This document shows positions 26,228 to 36,020 of a stretch of 64,000 nt of DNA, piece after piece (within the stretch, counting starts at the first letter, position 1; every line of letters starts with the position of its first letter). The position numbers and the translations under genes were made by a program. The notes beneath the pieces were generated by a model, which saw only the letters and a list, made by a program, of their open reading frames with translations, was not told where the DNA came from and did no database searches. The stretch covers positions 6,923,001-6,987,000 of the forward strand of contig NZ_CP050063.1 of NCBI RefSeq assembly GCF_011604685.1, read 5' to 3'. Origin of the DNA: Spirosoma aureum. GTDB lineage: Bacteria; Bacteroidota; Bacteroidia; Cytophagales; Spirosomataceae.

Positions 26228-28033
26228 ATGCGTTTATCGCTCTATCTGGTTCTTCTGTTCATTTCTTCCTATCCGTCCGTCGCTCAGCAAAGAACTTACT
26301 GCAACCCGATGGACATCAGTTATCGGTACAACTTCGAGCAGCTCAACGAGAAAATTTCGTATCGGTCCGGCGCCGATCCCGTCATTGTTAACCACAAGAA
26401 GGAATATTACCTCTTCGTCACCATCCAGGGTGGCTGGTGGCACTCCAAAGACCTAATTAACTGGAACTATATCGTACCTGACAAATGGCCAATGGAGGAC
26501 ATGTGTGCTCCGGCGGCCATGTCGGTCCGCGATACGCTGTATCTGTTTCAGTCTACCTTCGAGCAACGGCCCATTTTTATTTCGACGGAACCCGAAAAAG
26601 GAAAACTCAAATTTTATAATCGCTGGCTACCCCGTCTACCCAAAGACATTGGCCCCTGGGACCCGGCTCTGTTTCACGACGATGATACCGACAAATGGTA
26701 TATGTACTGGGGATCATCGAATGTATACCCGATTTTCGGAGCCGAGCTGGATAAGAGCCGCAATCTGACCTATGCAGGCAACAATCCAGCCCAGGCTTAT
26801 AAAGCCATGCTCTGGCTAGACCCGTATAAACACGGCTGGGAACGCTTCGGCCCTAACCATTCCGACCCGTTCAAACCCTTTACGGAGGGCGCCTGGATGA
26901 CTAAATATAAGGGCAAATATTACCTGCAATATGGCGCGCCCGGCACTGAGTATAACGTATATGGCAATGGTACTTATGTTAGCAACGATCCGCTGGGGCC
27001 GTTTGAGTATGCACCTTATAATCCGGTTGCTTACAAGCCGGGCGGTTTCGCTACCGGTTGCGGACATGGCAATACGTTCCAGGACAATTTCGGTAACTAT
27101 TGGAATACGGGCACCACCTGGATTGGCTACAATTGGGGCATGGAACGCCGAATTGTGATGAATCCGGCAGGTTTCGACAAAGACGACCATATGTTTGCCA
27201 ACACGCGGTTTGGCGACTTTCCGCATTACCTACCTACCCAAAAAATTCCCAACCAGAACGGTACGGAAAGTGATGCACTGTTTACGGGCTGGATGCTTCT
27301 CAACTACAAAAAACCGGTCGTCGCTTCTTCGACCCTATCGACCCCCACCGATACCGTTCGAGTTGCAGCAAATGTAGCCGACGAAAATCCGCGCACATTC
27401 TGGGTCGCAGCTCAGAACAAACCAGGTGAAACCCTAACCGCTGACTTAGGAACGGAACGTGAGATACGGGCTGTTCAGGTCGATTACATCGACTATAAAC
27501 AAACCGTTTATGATTCCGATTCGACCGTGTACACGCAGTTCAAAATCCTGACCTCAACCGACAATAAAAAGTGGGATGTTGTTGCCGATCTCACGAAAGA
27601 ACCCAAACGCGACCGGGCCTGCGCCTATGTACAGCTGGACAAACCCGTTCGGGCGCGGTTTGTGCGATACGAGCACGTTTACGTTGCGGGTTCGCATCTG
27701 GCCATCAATGCATTCCGCATATTTGGCAATGGATTCGGGAAAGCCCCGGCAGCGCCCGCTACGCTTACCGCTAAACGGCAGAAAGACCAGCGCAATGCCG
27801 ACCTGTCGTGGAGTAAGGTTCCCGGTGTTGTCGGCTACAACATCCGCTGGGGCATTGCCCCCGACAAACTTTATCAGAACTACCAGTTCTGGAACGACGA
27901 GGCCAATAGCTTCGAACTTAGGGCGCTAAACGTTGACGTACCGTATTATTTTGCGATCGAAGCCTTCGACGAAAATGGCGTATCCGTGTTGAGTAAAGTC
28001 ACAGATGATGGATCGGGTTTGGGGAAAAAGTGA
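26228..28033 (+). CDS. Secreted glycoside hydrolase, GH43 family, with discoidin-like and Fn3-like domains
   Basis: 601 residues with signal peptide (MRLSLYLVLLFISSYPSVAQ). The five-bladed propeller (about 25-370) carries the expected acids: Asp50 in SGADPVI, Asp145 in GPWDPALF and Glu220 in TEGAW. A galactose-binding/discoidin-like domain follows (about 375-510; TLTADLGTEREIRAVQVDY), then a fibronectin-III-like domain to the end. GH43 enzymes cut arabinan, xylan or galactan side chains; the exact substrate is not readable. There is no SusC/SusD pair next to it, so it is an isolated enzyme. A GNAT gene follows after 12 bases. Confidence 0.88.
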   Translation: MRLSLYLVLLFISSYPSVAQQRTYCNPMDISYRYNFEQLNEKISYRSGADPVIVNHKKEYYLFVTIQGGWWHSKDLINWNYIVPDKWPMEDMCAPAAMSVRDTLYLFQSTFEQRPIFISTEPEKGKLKFYNRWLPRLPKDIGPWDPALFHDDDTDKWYMYWGSSNVYPIFGAELDKSRNLTYAGNNPAQAYKAMLWLDPYKHGWERFGPNHSDPFKPFTEGAWMTKYKGKYYLQYGAPGTEYNVYGNGTYVSNDPLGPFEYAPYNPVAYKPGGFATGCGHGNTFQDNFGNYWNTGTTWIGYNWGMERRIVMNPAGFDKDDHMFANTRFGDFPHYLPTQKIPNQNGTESDALFTGWMLLNYKKPVVASSTLSTPTDTVRVAANVADENPRTFWVAAQNKPGETLTADLGTEREIRAVQVDYIDYKQTVYDSDSTVYTQFKILTSTDNKKWDVVADLTKEPKRDRACAYVQLDKPVRARFVRYEHVYVAGSHLAINAFRIFGNGFGKAPAAPATLTAKRQKDQRNADLSWSKVPGVVGYNIRWGIAPDKLYQNYQFWNDEANSFELRALNVDVPYYFAIEAFDENGVSVLSKVTDDGSGLGKK

Positions 28034-28045
28034 TAGATTCAACCC

Positions 28046-28555
28046 ATGCAATTCTTCTTCCGAAACGACCAGCCCGAAGTGGCCGTTGATCTATTACGCG
28101 AAGTCGGTCAATGGCTTGTTGACAATGATCGCGAACTCTGGACTGTTGACGCCCTGACACTCGACAACCTCATCGACGATTTTACCCGCGATAAGCTCTA
28201 TGTGATGTATACCGACCGCGGTAACGGAACAGCACCAGAACCAGCAGCAGCCTTCATACTTCAATGGGAAGACCCGCATTACTGGCCCGATATTCCGGCC
28301 AACACGTCGGGCTTTATCCATAAATTAGCGATCAGGCGTCCGTTTAATGGGCAAAACCTGTTCGCGCTGATTCTGGAGTTTAGCCGGGAGGAATGCCTCA
28401 AACGAGGTATTTACACGCTTCAGCTTGAAACCGACGCGGGGCGACCTAAACTCATGCAGTTTTACGAACGATATGGATTTCAGCCTACTTATCAGCATGA
28501 TATGAGCGAATTCGGCAAGTCGTTTACCTGTCAGTTTTACATCATGACGTTTTAA
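28046..28555 (+). CDS. GNAT-family N-acetyltransferase
   Basis: 169 residues of GNAT fold. The acetyl-CoA region is IHKLAIRRPFNGQNLFALIL (motif A, with a degenerate Q/RxxGxG/A) and the end LMQFYERYGFQPTYQHD is a typical motif B. Substrate unknown. It follows the GH43 gene by 12 bases, probably on the same transcript. Confidence 0.8.
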   Translation: MQFFFRNDQPEVAVDLLREVGQWLVDNDRELWTVDALTLDNLIDDFTRDKLYVMYTDRGNGTAPEPAAAFILQWEDPHYWPDIPANTSGFIHKLAIRRPFNGQNLFALILEFSREECLKRGIYTLQLETDAGRPKLMQFYERYGFQPTYQHDMSEFGKSFTCQFYIMTF

Positions 28556-28642
28556 TCAGACATCGCGGCCTGGAAAGTCCAGGCAAAACTAGCTTTGGCC
28601 AAATAAAACAGGACTTTTGCGTTCCAATTAATCAGTTCATCC

Positions 28643-29875
28643 ATGACGCAACCGCGCCAGCGGAAAGTCCGTGACTTTCGACTGCCTCAGATTTATGCCA
28701 TTATCCTGATCGACGTCATTGTTGGTTCAGCCGTTGGGCCAATTTTACCCGAATTCGTAAAAGGCCTGCAACGCCCACAATTATGGCTTTCTGCTGGTAC
28801 GGCTTTGTTTTTAGGCATGCAATTGTTCTCCGCTCCTTTGCTGGGGAAGCTCTCAGATGGCTACGGCCGACGACCTATTTTTATTCTCTCATCGGTCGGT
28901 ACGTTTCTGGCCGATTGCTTTCTGTTGCCTGTTCGGGTAGGCTTTTATTTTGCGAACCGCATCAGCGACGGCACAACCAACGGCATGTATGCAACGGTGC
29001 GATCGGCGATAACCGACATTTCCCCCAAAGATCAGCTATTCAAAAACCTCGGCATCGAAGGAGCTATAATCTCGCTTGGTTTTGTCCTTGGGCCAGCCGT
29101 ATCAGGTCTGCTTCTGACCACGTTTGATGTCGTTCAGGGCAATCAGGCAAAGGTTGTAGCGATTATGGCGGTCACGCTCTCTTGCGTGAATATGCTCCTG
29201 AGCTGGACGCTTCGCGAAACTCACCCAAACCCGCCCGGCGTTGACACATCAGCGCTCAAAAACGAACTGATTCAATCGCTGAATGTGCATTTGCTCTGGA
29301 GTCGCCTGACGGCGAAAGACAGCAAATACCTGGGCTTGAAACAACTAGTGCTCATGCAATTAGCGCTAACTTTCAGCATTGGTTATTACAATTACTTCGT
29401 AATCTTCGCCAGTTTCGGGGAACTGAAAATGGATGCGAAGGCTATCTCTTACTTTTTCATGTACTTCGGCGCTCTGAGCGTGGTCATCAGTTATGTCTTT
29501 TACGCCTACATTGCCGACCGGATTAACCAGCAGCGGGCCATTTTCTGGCTGGCATTTATCGGAGTCCCCGTGCTGGGTGGCTACGGGCTGGTTGGTTCAT
29601 CACTGGTTTGGCTGTATATCCTGATTACCATAGACTGCCTGACCTTATCGCTAATTCAGGGATTGATCGAAGGGCTAATGGCTCAGCTAACAACCGACGA
29701 AGACCGGGGCGAAGTTTTCGGTATCAATCAGGCGTTGCAGGGATTGGGGAGCTTTGCTACCACATTGATCTTTGGGGCTTTGTCACTACTCGATCTGCGG
29801 CTACCGTTTGCGTGGTTTGCCGTTTGTCTGGCCATTGTAGCCTGGCTGGCGAATCAGAAACTCAAAAAACTATAA
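28643..29875 (+). CDS. MFS transporter, TetA/DHA1-like
   Basis: 410 residues with twelve predicted helices and the MFS signature GKLSDGYGRRPIF between TM2 and TM3; TM4-5 contain NRISDGTTNGMYATVRSAITD and GFVLGPAVSG, the DHA1 motif C. This group exports drugs or small metabolites by proton exchange. Its own promoter probably lies in the 87-base gap after the GNAT gene. Confidence 0.85.
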   Translation: MTQPRQRKVRDFRLPQIYAIILIDVIVGSAVGPILPEFVKGLQRPQLWLSAGTALFLGMQLFSAPLLGKLSDGYGRRPIFILSSVGTFLADCFLLPVRVGFYFANRISDGTTNGMYATVRSAITDISPKDQLFKNLGIEGAIISLGFVLGPAVSGLLLTTFDVVQGNQAKVVAIMAVTLSCVNMLLSWTLRETHPNPPGVDTSALKNELIQSLNVHLLWSRLTAKDSKYLGLKQLVLMQLALTFSIGYYNYFVIFASFGELKMDAKAISYFFMYFGALSVVISYVFYAYIADRINQQRAIFWLAFIGVPVLGGYGLVGSSLVWLYILITIDCLTLSLIQGLIEGLMAQLTTDEDRGEVFGINQALQGLGSFATTLIFGALSLLDLRLPFAWFAVCLAIVAWLANQKLKKL

Positions 29876-30007
29876 ATCAAACCCATACAGCCCATTTTCA
29901 ATTTCCGGGTTATAGCCGTTCACTCAAAAGCCGTATACTCCGAGTAAGCGATTCATTATTTTTATAAAAAATCAACAATTATTTATATAGTCACTATTCT
30001 CAACAAC

Positions 30008-30460
30008 ATGACTAACTGGCGAACTTACCGGCACAAGCTAGTTTATAGTGTAATGATTGCCCTACTTGGCGGCCTGTTAATATCCGGGTGTTCGAAATGG
30101 AATCTGGAGCCTAAAGAAATAACACCCACTTCGTCGTCGACCCTTCCCACCGTAACCATTACGAACGTGGATAATTTTTCGATAACCGGACGTGGTACTG
30201 TGGTGACCTTTACCTTCAACGTAACCTCGGTACCCCGCGTAACCGTCAAAGAGCTGGGTGTTTGTTATTCAACTACGAATAAAACTCCATCGCTGGCCGA
30301 TGCATCAGGAACAACAGCCCTTGCAAAAGCTAAAGATCTGACTTTACCCAGCTCAATAGGCATTACCCTTACAGCAAAAGGAACGTACTATTACCGAGCC
30401 TATGCGCTTCTCGACGATGGGCGAGTCAGTTATAGCAAACTCGATTCGTTTGTGATTTGA
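30008..30460 (+). CDS. Hypothetical lipoprotein with an Ig/Fn3-like segment
   Basis: 150 residues; N-terminal hydrophobic segment with lipobox LLISGC (Cys28) and then a beta-rich domain with VKELGVCYSTTNKTPSLAD and GTYYYRAYALLDDGRVSYS. This pattern is common in Bacteroidota surface lipoproteins with fibronectin-like repeats, where a single or several copies occur. Function unknown. Confidence 0.7.
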   Translation: MTNWRTYRHKLVYSVMIALLGGLLISGCSKWNLEPKEITPTSSSTLPTVTITNVDNFSITGRGTVVTFTFNVTSVPRVTVKELGVCYSTTNKTPSLADASGTTALAKAKDLTLPSSIGITLTAKGTYYYRAYALLDDGRVSYSKLDSFVI

Positions 30461-30498
30461 CTATCAAAAGACACTTTTGAAGGGAGTCAGTGGGCTCC

Positions 30499-33400
30499 TT
30501 ATTGAACCCGAATCAGCGCTGAACCAACCACCGGCCGACCTTCGGCGGTGATGCCCTGCACCGTTATGCGCAACGTTCTGACTACATCCGACAGTGGAAA
30601 CTGCAACTGACTATGTCCCTGCCCATCCGTTTGAATCAGTGGTTTCCAGTATAAAACATCCCGGCGATCAACCCGCGACGAAACTTCGGGAGGTGTTGTT
30701 TCATCAGGTTTACTGTCATAGCGCGGCACGTAGAACTCCCGCAGCACCGATGGATACCCAATCAATTGCAGGGGCTTTGTTCCCGTTTTTTTACTGGTCG
30801 ATGATTTATCGGGCCGAAACACTTTCGAGTAAAAAGCGATGACGCCATTTCCACCCCGAACGCCATAAATGCCAGCGGTCCCAGCATTTTTCAACAACTC
30901 GACGCGCTCAATATCACTGGGATTGAAATTTAACAAACCCGTTCCATCCATATCCTGAACGGGCATTCCGTCCATCAGAAACAAGGGCTGTGAGCCGCTC
31001 ATAATACTCCCCGATCCTCGCACAACTACCTGATAACCACCAGTCAACATTTGTGTGACACCTACTCCGGCAAACCGCCCGCGAATCATTTCATACAGGT
31101 TCGGAAATCGGGGGGATTTTTCGTCGAACACAAGCGTAGCATCAGCATTACTATGCAAACTCCTTCGTTTAATGTCATCCGGACGTTCTTCAACTTTTCG
31201 GGCGCGGACAATGACTTCTTTCAGGAGTTTAACGGTTTTGTCCCGGTAAAAAGCGGCATCGTCTTCCTGACGGATTTTCGCTGCAGCTATCTGCATGTGT
31301 AAAGCCTGCCAATTTGAGGGTATACGGCTGGTGTCTACATCCCACGTTCGACCAGGTCCACTCAGCACAAAATGAGCTTCATCATTCAGAAACGGCTTCA
31401 ATTCCCGGTTAGTCAGTTGAGCTAACAGCTGCATCGTATCGGCAACATCTAAACCCGCTAATCGAAACCATCCTTTTTCATCAGCCCCCGCTGACTTCAG
31501 GAATGACTTCTGCGTAGCCATTGAGGCAATCATGACCTGCGCTCCAGGAATAGGCTCATTTTTCTGGTTCAGCACTCGTCCAATCAACGACACCCCTCCC
31601 AGCAGTTCGTTATCGGGTGTGCCGCTTACGCGACGCCAGCCCTGAGTCAACAGCAGATCGTCTAAAGCCCGACGTGTTTCAGCCGAGTTGTCTTTAAGGT
31701 ATACATTGGGTTGCTCAACCCGCCCCCGTAATTCACCGCTCAGCAGCAGATGCGTCTGGATGGTAGCCGCAGCGGTATCGTCGGGAACCTGTCCGGCATC
31801 GGTTATTGAAGCAGACAATACGGCAACAGCAGGAAGCCCATCGTCATTCAGCGTAACACTCAAAATAGCCTGTTCGCGCGGTTGATAACGGGTTTTGTTG
31901 AGAGACATCAGCACACGAACAGCGGCTAATCGTTCTGGCAAAAACACCAGTCGCTCGGCCTTTGGACGGGCAGAGGCATCATAAAGGGTGAGTTGATTCA
32001 GTCCGGGTGGCAAAGCGGCAATGGGTAAACTGATCCGTGCCACGCCATTCTGCAATTGAAATTTTCGCTGATCGACTACCCGGCCCTGTTGCTGTATCAA
32101 CACATAAGCCGAATCGACGGCCGGACGATTTGTTCCCGTAATCGTGATAATCAGCCGACTGCTATCACTAACAACATCGGCTGATAGCAGCAATCCATCG
32201 GCTTCGGCAGGAGGTAGCTGAGCTGAGCCGGTCAACCGGTTATTCGCTTCCGGTTGTAAAGCCGTTACCTGTGCCCGGTAGGTATGGCCTTGAACCGGCG
32301 CCAGCACCACACTGCCAAGCCCCATCGGATTTGTTGTAAATCGAGCCACTTCCGCACCCGCATCATCAATAATTCGGCCTGCCACCTGCCGACCAAGGCC
32401 ATCAGGTGCTACCACTTTTATTCCAAATCGAGACCGGACCCCAACCACCCAATGACCGCCTTCGGGCAACAGTTGTACGTCCAGCGGTTTTTGTGCTGTG
32501 TCCGCTATTGCCTGATTTTGCGACTGAATCAGATTATATACGGCAATGGATCGTTCAAAAGCAGGTCGATGTTGCCCATCGTCTTCGTCGGTATAAGCCC
32601 TCAAATGATACGTTCCTGAAGCCAGCGAATCCGACAGTCGAAAATCACCAGCCGCCCGACCATCCGATATTTTCAGCCACTGATGCTGAACGAGCCGCCC
32701 GGTAGCCGTCATCAGGGTTACATGAATTGCCGTTTCGCCAACGGGTCGGCGATTGGTAGCCGCATCGAGCAGGTAGGCACTTAGCCAGATTCGATCACCC
32801 GTCGCGTAGAATGGCTTATCGGTATGCACAAACAGAACCGGTGCCAGCGCATGAAAACGCTCCTTAAAAGCCGTAACAATTCGCTCCATTCGGGCATCGG
32901 GTGGCAATAGCTTTCCCTGTGCAGCCACCGGGACATTTGTTGGGGTAGTTGTCTTCTCCTGATCGGGCTTCCAGTCGGCAGGAAGCATCGTCGATAGGCG
33001 ATCGTCGGCCAGTGAACCCTGTATTTCCGATCCATAAGGTAGCGTAATGACGCCATCGGTGGTCATCTGCATTTGTCCCGCAGGAAGTTTGATTTGCGAA
33101 TAAGCGTACCTGGCATCGCTATAGGGCGAGTAAGGCGACATCGCATTGGTGTAAAAAACGATCAGCTGCCGGTCAGAAACCAGCCGGCGCTCAAACGGTA
33201 ATCGACCTGGCTGGATCAGTTTTTTTATGCTCAGCGGCTTCAGGTGCCCTCTTATTGAACCATACAAGGTTGCCCGATTATCTTTACCTCTGGCGATCGG
33301 TACAGTTAAGTCTTCCTGATAGACCAGAAAGCCTTCCTGCTCATAGGTACTGTCGATCAGCGTGACCATCAGATGCCGGACCGAGCCCAGATAGGCACGC

Positions 33401-34062
33401 ATCCGATTTCGCTTAAATCGATTAGCCTGTCGTTCATCGGCTGCTTTTAGCTCTTCGAAGCGCGTCGACCCGGCATAAAAGACCTTTTGGAACGTCCCAT
33501 CAAAATAGGCCAGTTCATACCAGAGCTTATAACCCAACGCATGGTTTTCGATAACAAGCGGCTCAGTAGCAACGGCTTTCAGATGTCCGTTTTCTTCGGA
33601 AAAACTGAGTACATCAGTGTTCATGATTTCGCACTGCCCGCCAAATGGTTCGCCAAGCAGTTGCTTTTTAAACTGACGAAGATGCCGCTCCCACTTCTTG
33701 AGATTGCCCCGAACAGTTACGGTAGCCAGTAATTGTCCGCCGGGTTTCAGTCGAAAATTGATTGTCTTCGCCTGGTCGTCGTTGAGTCGTAATGTCTGGT
33801 GCGCTGGCTGATAGCCGACAAAAGAAGCCACAACCTCTACTGTCCCCAACGGAACACCCGTTAATGAAAAGTGTCCCTGCTCATTGGTAATGGAACCCCG
33901 CGTAGAACCGTTGAGGTATACATTGGCAAAAGGCATTGGCTTACCGGTCGTAGCGTCGGTCACAAAGCCGGATAGCGTAGTGGTCATTTGTGCATACGCC
34001 CCCGAAACCAGCCCGAACGTCAGACAGGCAATCAACCCAACGACAGTTAGCCAACGATACAT
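30499..34062 (-). CDS. Large envelope protein: CarboxypepD_reg, MG2-like and TonB plug domains without a barrel
   Basis: 1187 residues. Signal peptide (ends GLVSGAYAQ), CarboxypepD_reg-like domain (about 27-110), a middle region similar to DUF-type domains, an MG2/alpha-2-macroglobulin-like region (about 410-520; LFVHTDKPFYATGDRIWLSA), further beta domains, a second CarboxypepD_reg-like segment near 855 and a TonB plug-like domain near 1000-1090 (YQVVVRGSGSIMSGSQPLFL, VELLKNAGTAGIYGVRGGNG). No beta-barrel follows, so it cannot be a receptor by itself. Such proteins are known in Bacteroidota; roles in surface assembly or protein export are speculative. It is monocistronic. Confidence 0.82.
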   Translation of the reverse strand: MYRWLTVVGLIACLTFGLVSGAYAQMTTTLSGFVTDATTGKPMPFANVYLNGSTRGSITNEQGHFSLTGVPLGTVEVVASFVGYQPAHQTLRLNDDQAKTINFRLKPGGQLLATVTVRGNLKKWERHLRQFKKQLLGEPFGGQCEIMNTDVLSFSEENGHLKAVATEPLVIENHALGYKLWYELAYFDGTFQKVFYAGSTRFEELKAADERQANRFKRNRMRAYLGSVRHLMVTLIDSTYEQEGFLVYQEDLTVPIARGKDNRATLYGSIRGHLKPLSIKKLIQPGRLPFERRLVSDRQLIVFYTNAMSPYSPYSDARYAYSQIKLPAGQMQMTTDGVITLPYGSEIQGSLADDRLSTMLPADWKPDQEKTTTPTNVPVAAQGKLLPPDARMERIVTAFKERFHALAPVLFVHTDKPFYATGDRIWLSAYLLDAATNRRPVGETAIHVTLMTATGRLVQHQWLKISDGRAAGDFRLSDSLASGTYHLRAYTDEDDGQHRPAFERSIAVYNLIQSQNQAIADTAQKPLDVQLLPEGGHWVVGVRSRFGIKVVAPDGLGRQVAGRIIDDAGAEVARFTTNPMGLGSVVLAPVQGHTYRAQVTALQPEANNRLTGSAQLPPAEADGLLLSADVVSDSSRLIITITGTNRPAVDSAYVLIQQQGRVVDQRKFQLQNGVARISLPIAALPPGLNQLTLYDASARPKAERLVFLPERLAAVRVLMSLNKTRYQPREQAILSVTLNDDGLPAVAVLSASITDAGQVPDDTAAATIQTHLLLSGELRGRVEQPNVYLKDNSAETRRALDDLLLTQGWRRVSGTPDNELLGGVSLIGRVLNQKNEPIPGAQVMIASMATQKSFLKSAGADEKGWFRLAGLDVADTMQLLAQLTNRELKPFLNDEAHFVLSGPGRTWDVDTSRIPSNWQALHMQIAAAKIRQEDDAAFYRDKTVKLLKEVIVRARKVEERPDDIKRRSLHSNADATLVFDEKSPRFPNLYEMIRGRFAGVGVTQMLTGGYQVVVRGSGSIMSGSQPLFLMDGMPVQDMDGTGLLNFNPSDIERVELLKNAGTAGIYGVRGGNGVIAFYSKVFRPDKSSTSKKTGTKPLQLIGYPSVLREFYVPRYDSKPDETTPPEVSSRVDRRDVLYWKPLIQTDGQGHSQLQFPLSDVVRTLRITVQGITAEGRPVVGSALIRVQ

Positions 34063-34134
34063 GGCAGTTCAGGGGTTTTATGGTGAGCGGATCCCCTAAA
34101 CCAAAAGGCTCAAAAGCTACTGATTTACTTGCGC

Positions 34135-34446
34135 TTAAGCCATATCGATCTGTGTTACTGTTTCCAGGTTTTCGCCCGAGAAGGCAATAGCCCGTTCGGC
34201 AAACAATACTTTTGTAGCAGCCCATGTTGAACGAAAAAGCTCACTCTGCCGGTAATCGTCAAGCGCATCGGCTGAGTCCCAGAGGCTGTAGGTCATTCGT
34301 ACGTCGGGCCGATCGGGATCGCTAAGAAGCTGAAGATGCCGGTTTCCGGGAAAGGCCCGGATCAGGTACTTGGAGTTATCAAAAATGGCATGAAAATCGG
34401 CAAGTTTATCTTCCTGAAATGTCATGCGAACAATGCGAACAAGCAT
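34135..34446 (-). CDS. Antibiotic biosynthesis monooxygenase (ABM) domain protein
   Basis: 103 residues with the dimeric ferredoxin-like ABM fold: MLVRIVRMTFQEDKLADFHA, HLQLLSDPDRPDVRMTYSLW and DALDDYRQSELFRSTW. Family members are small cofactor-free oxygenases or heme-binding proteins of varied role. The gene stands 73 bases beyond the start of the large envelope gene on the same strand and may be co-transcribed with it. Confidence 0.78.
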   Translation of the reverse strand: MLVRIVRMTFQEDKLADFHAIFDNSKYLIRAFPGNRHLQLLSDPDRPDVRMTYSLWDSADALDDYRQSELFRSTWAATKVLFAERAIAFSGENLETVTQIDMA

Positions 34447-34528
34447 ATTTTTTTAGTATTTATTCTGTACTTATAACATCCATTCAGTTAAACAACCCTG
34501 CTACAGCAATCGCAAAACTCAGCATCGA

Positions 34529-34721
34529 TCAAGCCTGTACTGTTTTTTCTGGAAAGTGTTTTTAAGGAATGCCTTACTCACGAATTACTTAGTAGCGATC
34601 GATGGAACGTCAGGTTGAAATTCCGGTTGTTTATAAAGGCAAGAAAATCTATAAGTCATTTTTCGCGGATTCGCTCGTTGATACTGCCATTGATCAGAAG
34701 TCGAAGCAATTGACAGCGTAG
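34529..34721 (+). pseudogene. Remnant of a GxxExxY-family protein
   Basis: One frame reads FFLESVFKECLTHELLSSD (about 34531-34596), which matches the LLESVYEECLxYEL region of GxxExxY proteins. A second frame starting at 34602 reads MERQVEIPVVYKGKKIYKSF and then FADSLVD, the next conserved part, before diverging and stopping at 34719-34721. The two parts are in different frames and the N-terminal GxxExxY motif and C-terminus are missing. This is a decayed gene, not a functional product. Confidence 0.65.
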
Positions 34722-34865
34722 GGTTTATCGCCATTAAGCCGCCTGGAAAGCAGGATTGCGAATCAATTTGATCCTGGCTCCGGTTTATCAAAACAGCCAA
34801 CGGACGATTGATCAAAACCTCAATGGCCAGTGGCTTGTTTTCGAATCTCAACCGTAAACCATCTT

Positions 34866-34915
34866 GGGTTAATCAAAAAACTCTGTGTTCTTTGTGTCTC
34901 TGTGTTTAATAACCC
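34866..34915. repeat. Intergenic CTCTGTGTTCTTTGTGTCTCTG-type repeat
   Basis: A degenerate tract of CTCTGTG and CTTTGTG units (34881-34905) is flanked by GGGTTA and TAACCC. This wording recurs in intergenic DNA of many unrelated bacteria. It directly precedes the aldo/keto reductase ATG and may influence its expression. The rest of the gap from 34722 shows no gene. Confidence 0.45.
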
Positions 34916-34922
34916 CTAACAA

Positions 34923-35894
34923 ATGAATTATCGTACATTCGGCCGCACGGGCTGGGAAATCTCTGAAATTGGCTATGGCATGTGGGGCCTCGCCGACTGG
35001 ACTGGTTCAGAACGGCCACAAATCGAAAAAGCACTCGATCTGGCGGTTGAACGGGGCTGCAATTTTTTCGATACGGCCTGGGGCTATGGCTCCGGTCTGA
35101 GCGAACAGATTCTGGGCGATCTGCTCAAACGGAACCCTGACAAAATTCTCTATACAGCCACCAAAATTCCACCCAAAAATCGCATCTGGCCTTCGAGACC
35201 TGACTTCCAGTTAGACGATGTATTCCCGGCCGACTACATTGTTGAATATACCGAAAAAAGCCTGCAAAACCTTGGTGTCGAAACCATCGACCTGATGCAG
35301 TTTCACGTCTGGGAAGATGCCTGGGCCGACCGCGACGACTGGCAGGAAGCGATCACGAAACTGACGCAGCAAGGCAAAGTGCGGGCCTGGGGCCTATCTG
35401 TTAATCGCTGGGAGCCAGACAATAGTCTGAACACCCTTCGAACCGGCCTGATCGACGCCGTACAGGTGATCTACAACATCTTCGATCAAAATCCGGAAGA
35501 TCATTTATTTCCCCTCTGTAAACAACTGAACCTCGGCATTATTGCCCGCGTACCCTTTGATGAAGGTACGCTTACCGGCACATTTACAAAAGAAACCACC
35601 TTTCCGGCCAACGACTGGCGTTCGACCTATTTCGTTCCTGAAAACCTTAACAGCAGTGTCGATCATGCCGATGCGTTACGACCCCTGATCCCGGCGGATA
35701 TGACAATGCCCGAAATGGCGCTGCGGTTCATTTTAAGCAACCCCGATGTTCATACGACGATTCCGGGCATGCGTCAACTCCGAAACGTAGAGGCAAACAC
35801 GGCCGTTAGTGACGGGCGCGGCCTGTCGCCGGAGTTACTGCACGAACTAAAAGGTCATCGCTGGGATCGGACACCAACGGACTGGAGTCAGTAG
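34923..35894 (+). CDS. Aldo/keto reductase
   Basis: 323 residues of the AKR barrel. The start MNYRTFGRTGWEISEIGYGM is typical; catalytic residues are seen in NFFDTAWGYGSGLSEQILG (Asp, Tyr) and in TATKIPP (Lys) and MQFHVW (His). The NADPH-binding end is IPGMRQLRNVEAN. Substrate unknown. It stands alone, convergent with an SDR gene. Confidence 0.88.
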   Translation: MNYRTFGRTGWEISEIGYGMWGLADWTGSERPQIEKALDLAVERGCNFFDTAWGYGSGLSEQILGDLLKRNPDKILYTATKIPPKNRIWPSRPDFQLDDVFPADYIVEYTEKSLQNLGVETIDLMQFHVWEDAWADRDDWQEAITKLTQQGKVRAWGLSVNRWEPDNSLNTLRTGLIDAVQVIYNIFDQNPEDHLFPLCKQLNLGIIARVPFDEGTLTGTFTKETTFPANDWRSTYFVPENLNSSVDHADALRPLIPADMTMPEMALRFILSNPDVHTTIPGMRQLRNVEANTAVSDGRGLSPELLHELKGHRWDRTPTDWSQ

Positions 35895-35976
35895 AGCTTT
35901 GAGCGGTTGTACCAGGCTACCTGGGCAACCCTCGAAGGCCAACTTGTATAGCTGACGTTGAACTATAGATGGTAGA

Positions 35977-36014
35977 TAGTGTAAGCTATAGGATACACCT
36001 TATAGCTTACACTA
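35977..36014. terminator. Hairpin between convergent genes
   Basis: A perfect 14-bp stem (35977-35990 with 36001-36014), ten-base loop, lies between the aldo/keto reductase and SDR stops. AT-rich, no long T-run, so strength is uncertain. Confidence 0.6.
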
Positions 36015-36020
36015 CATCCC

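Noticed and set aside
34585..34851. Minus-strand frame of 88 codons between ABM and aldo/keto reductase genes
   Set aside because: The plus strand holds GxxExxY remnants in the same place; the minus-strand product has no plausible features.
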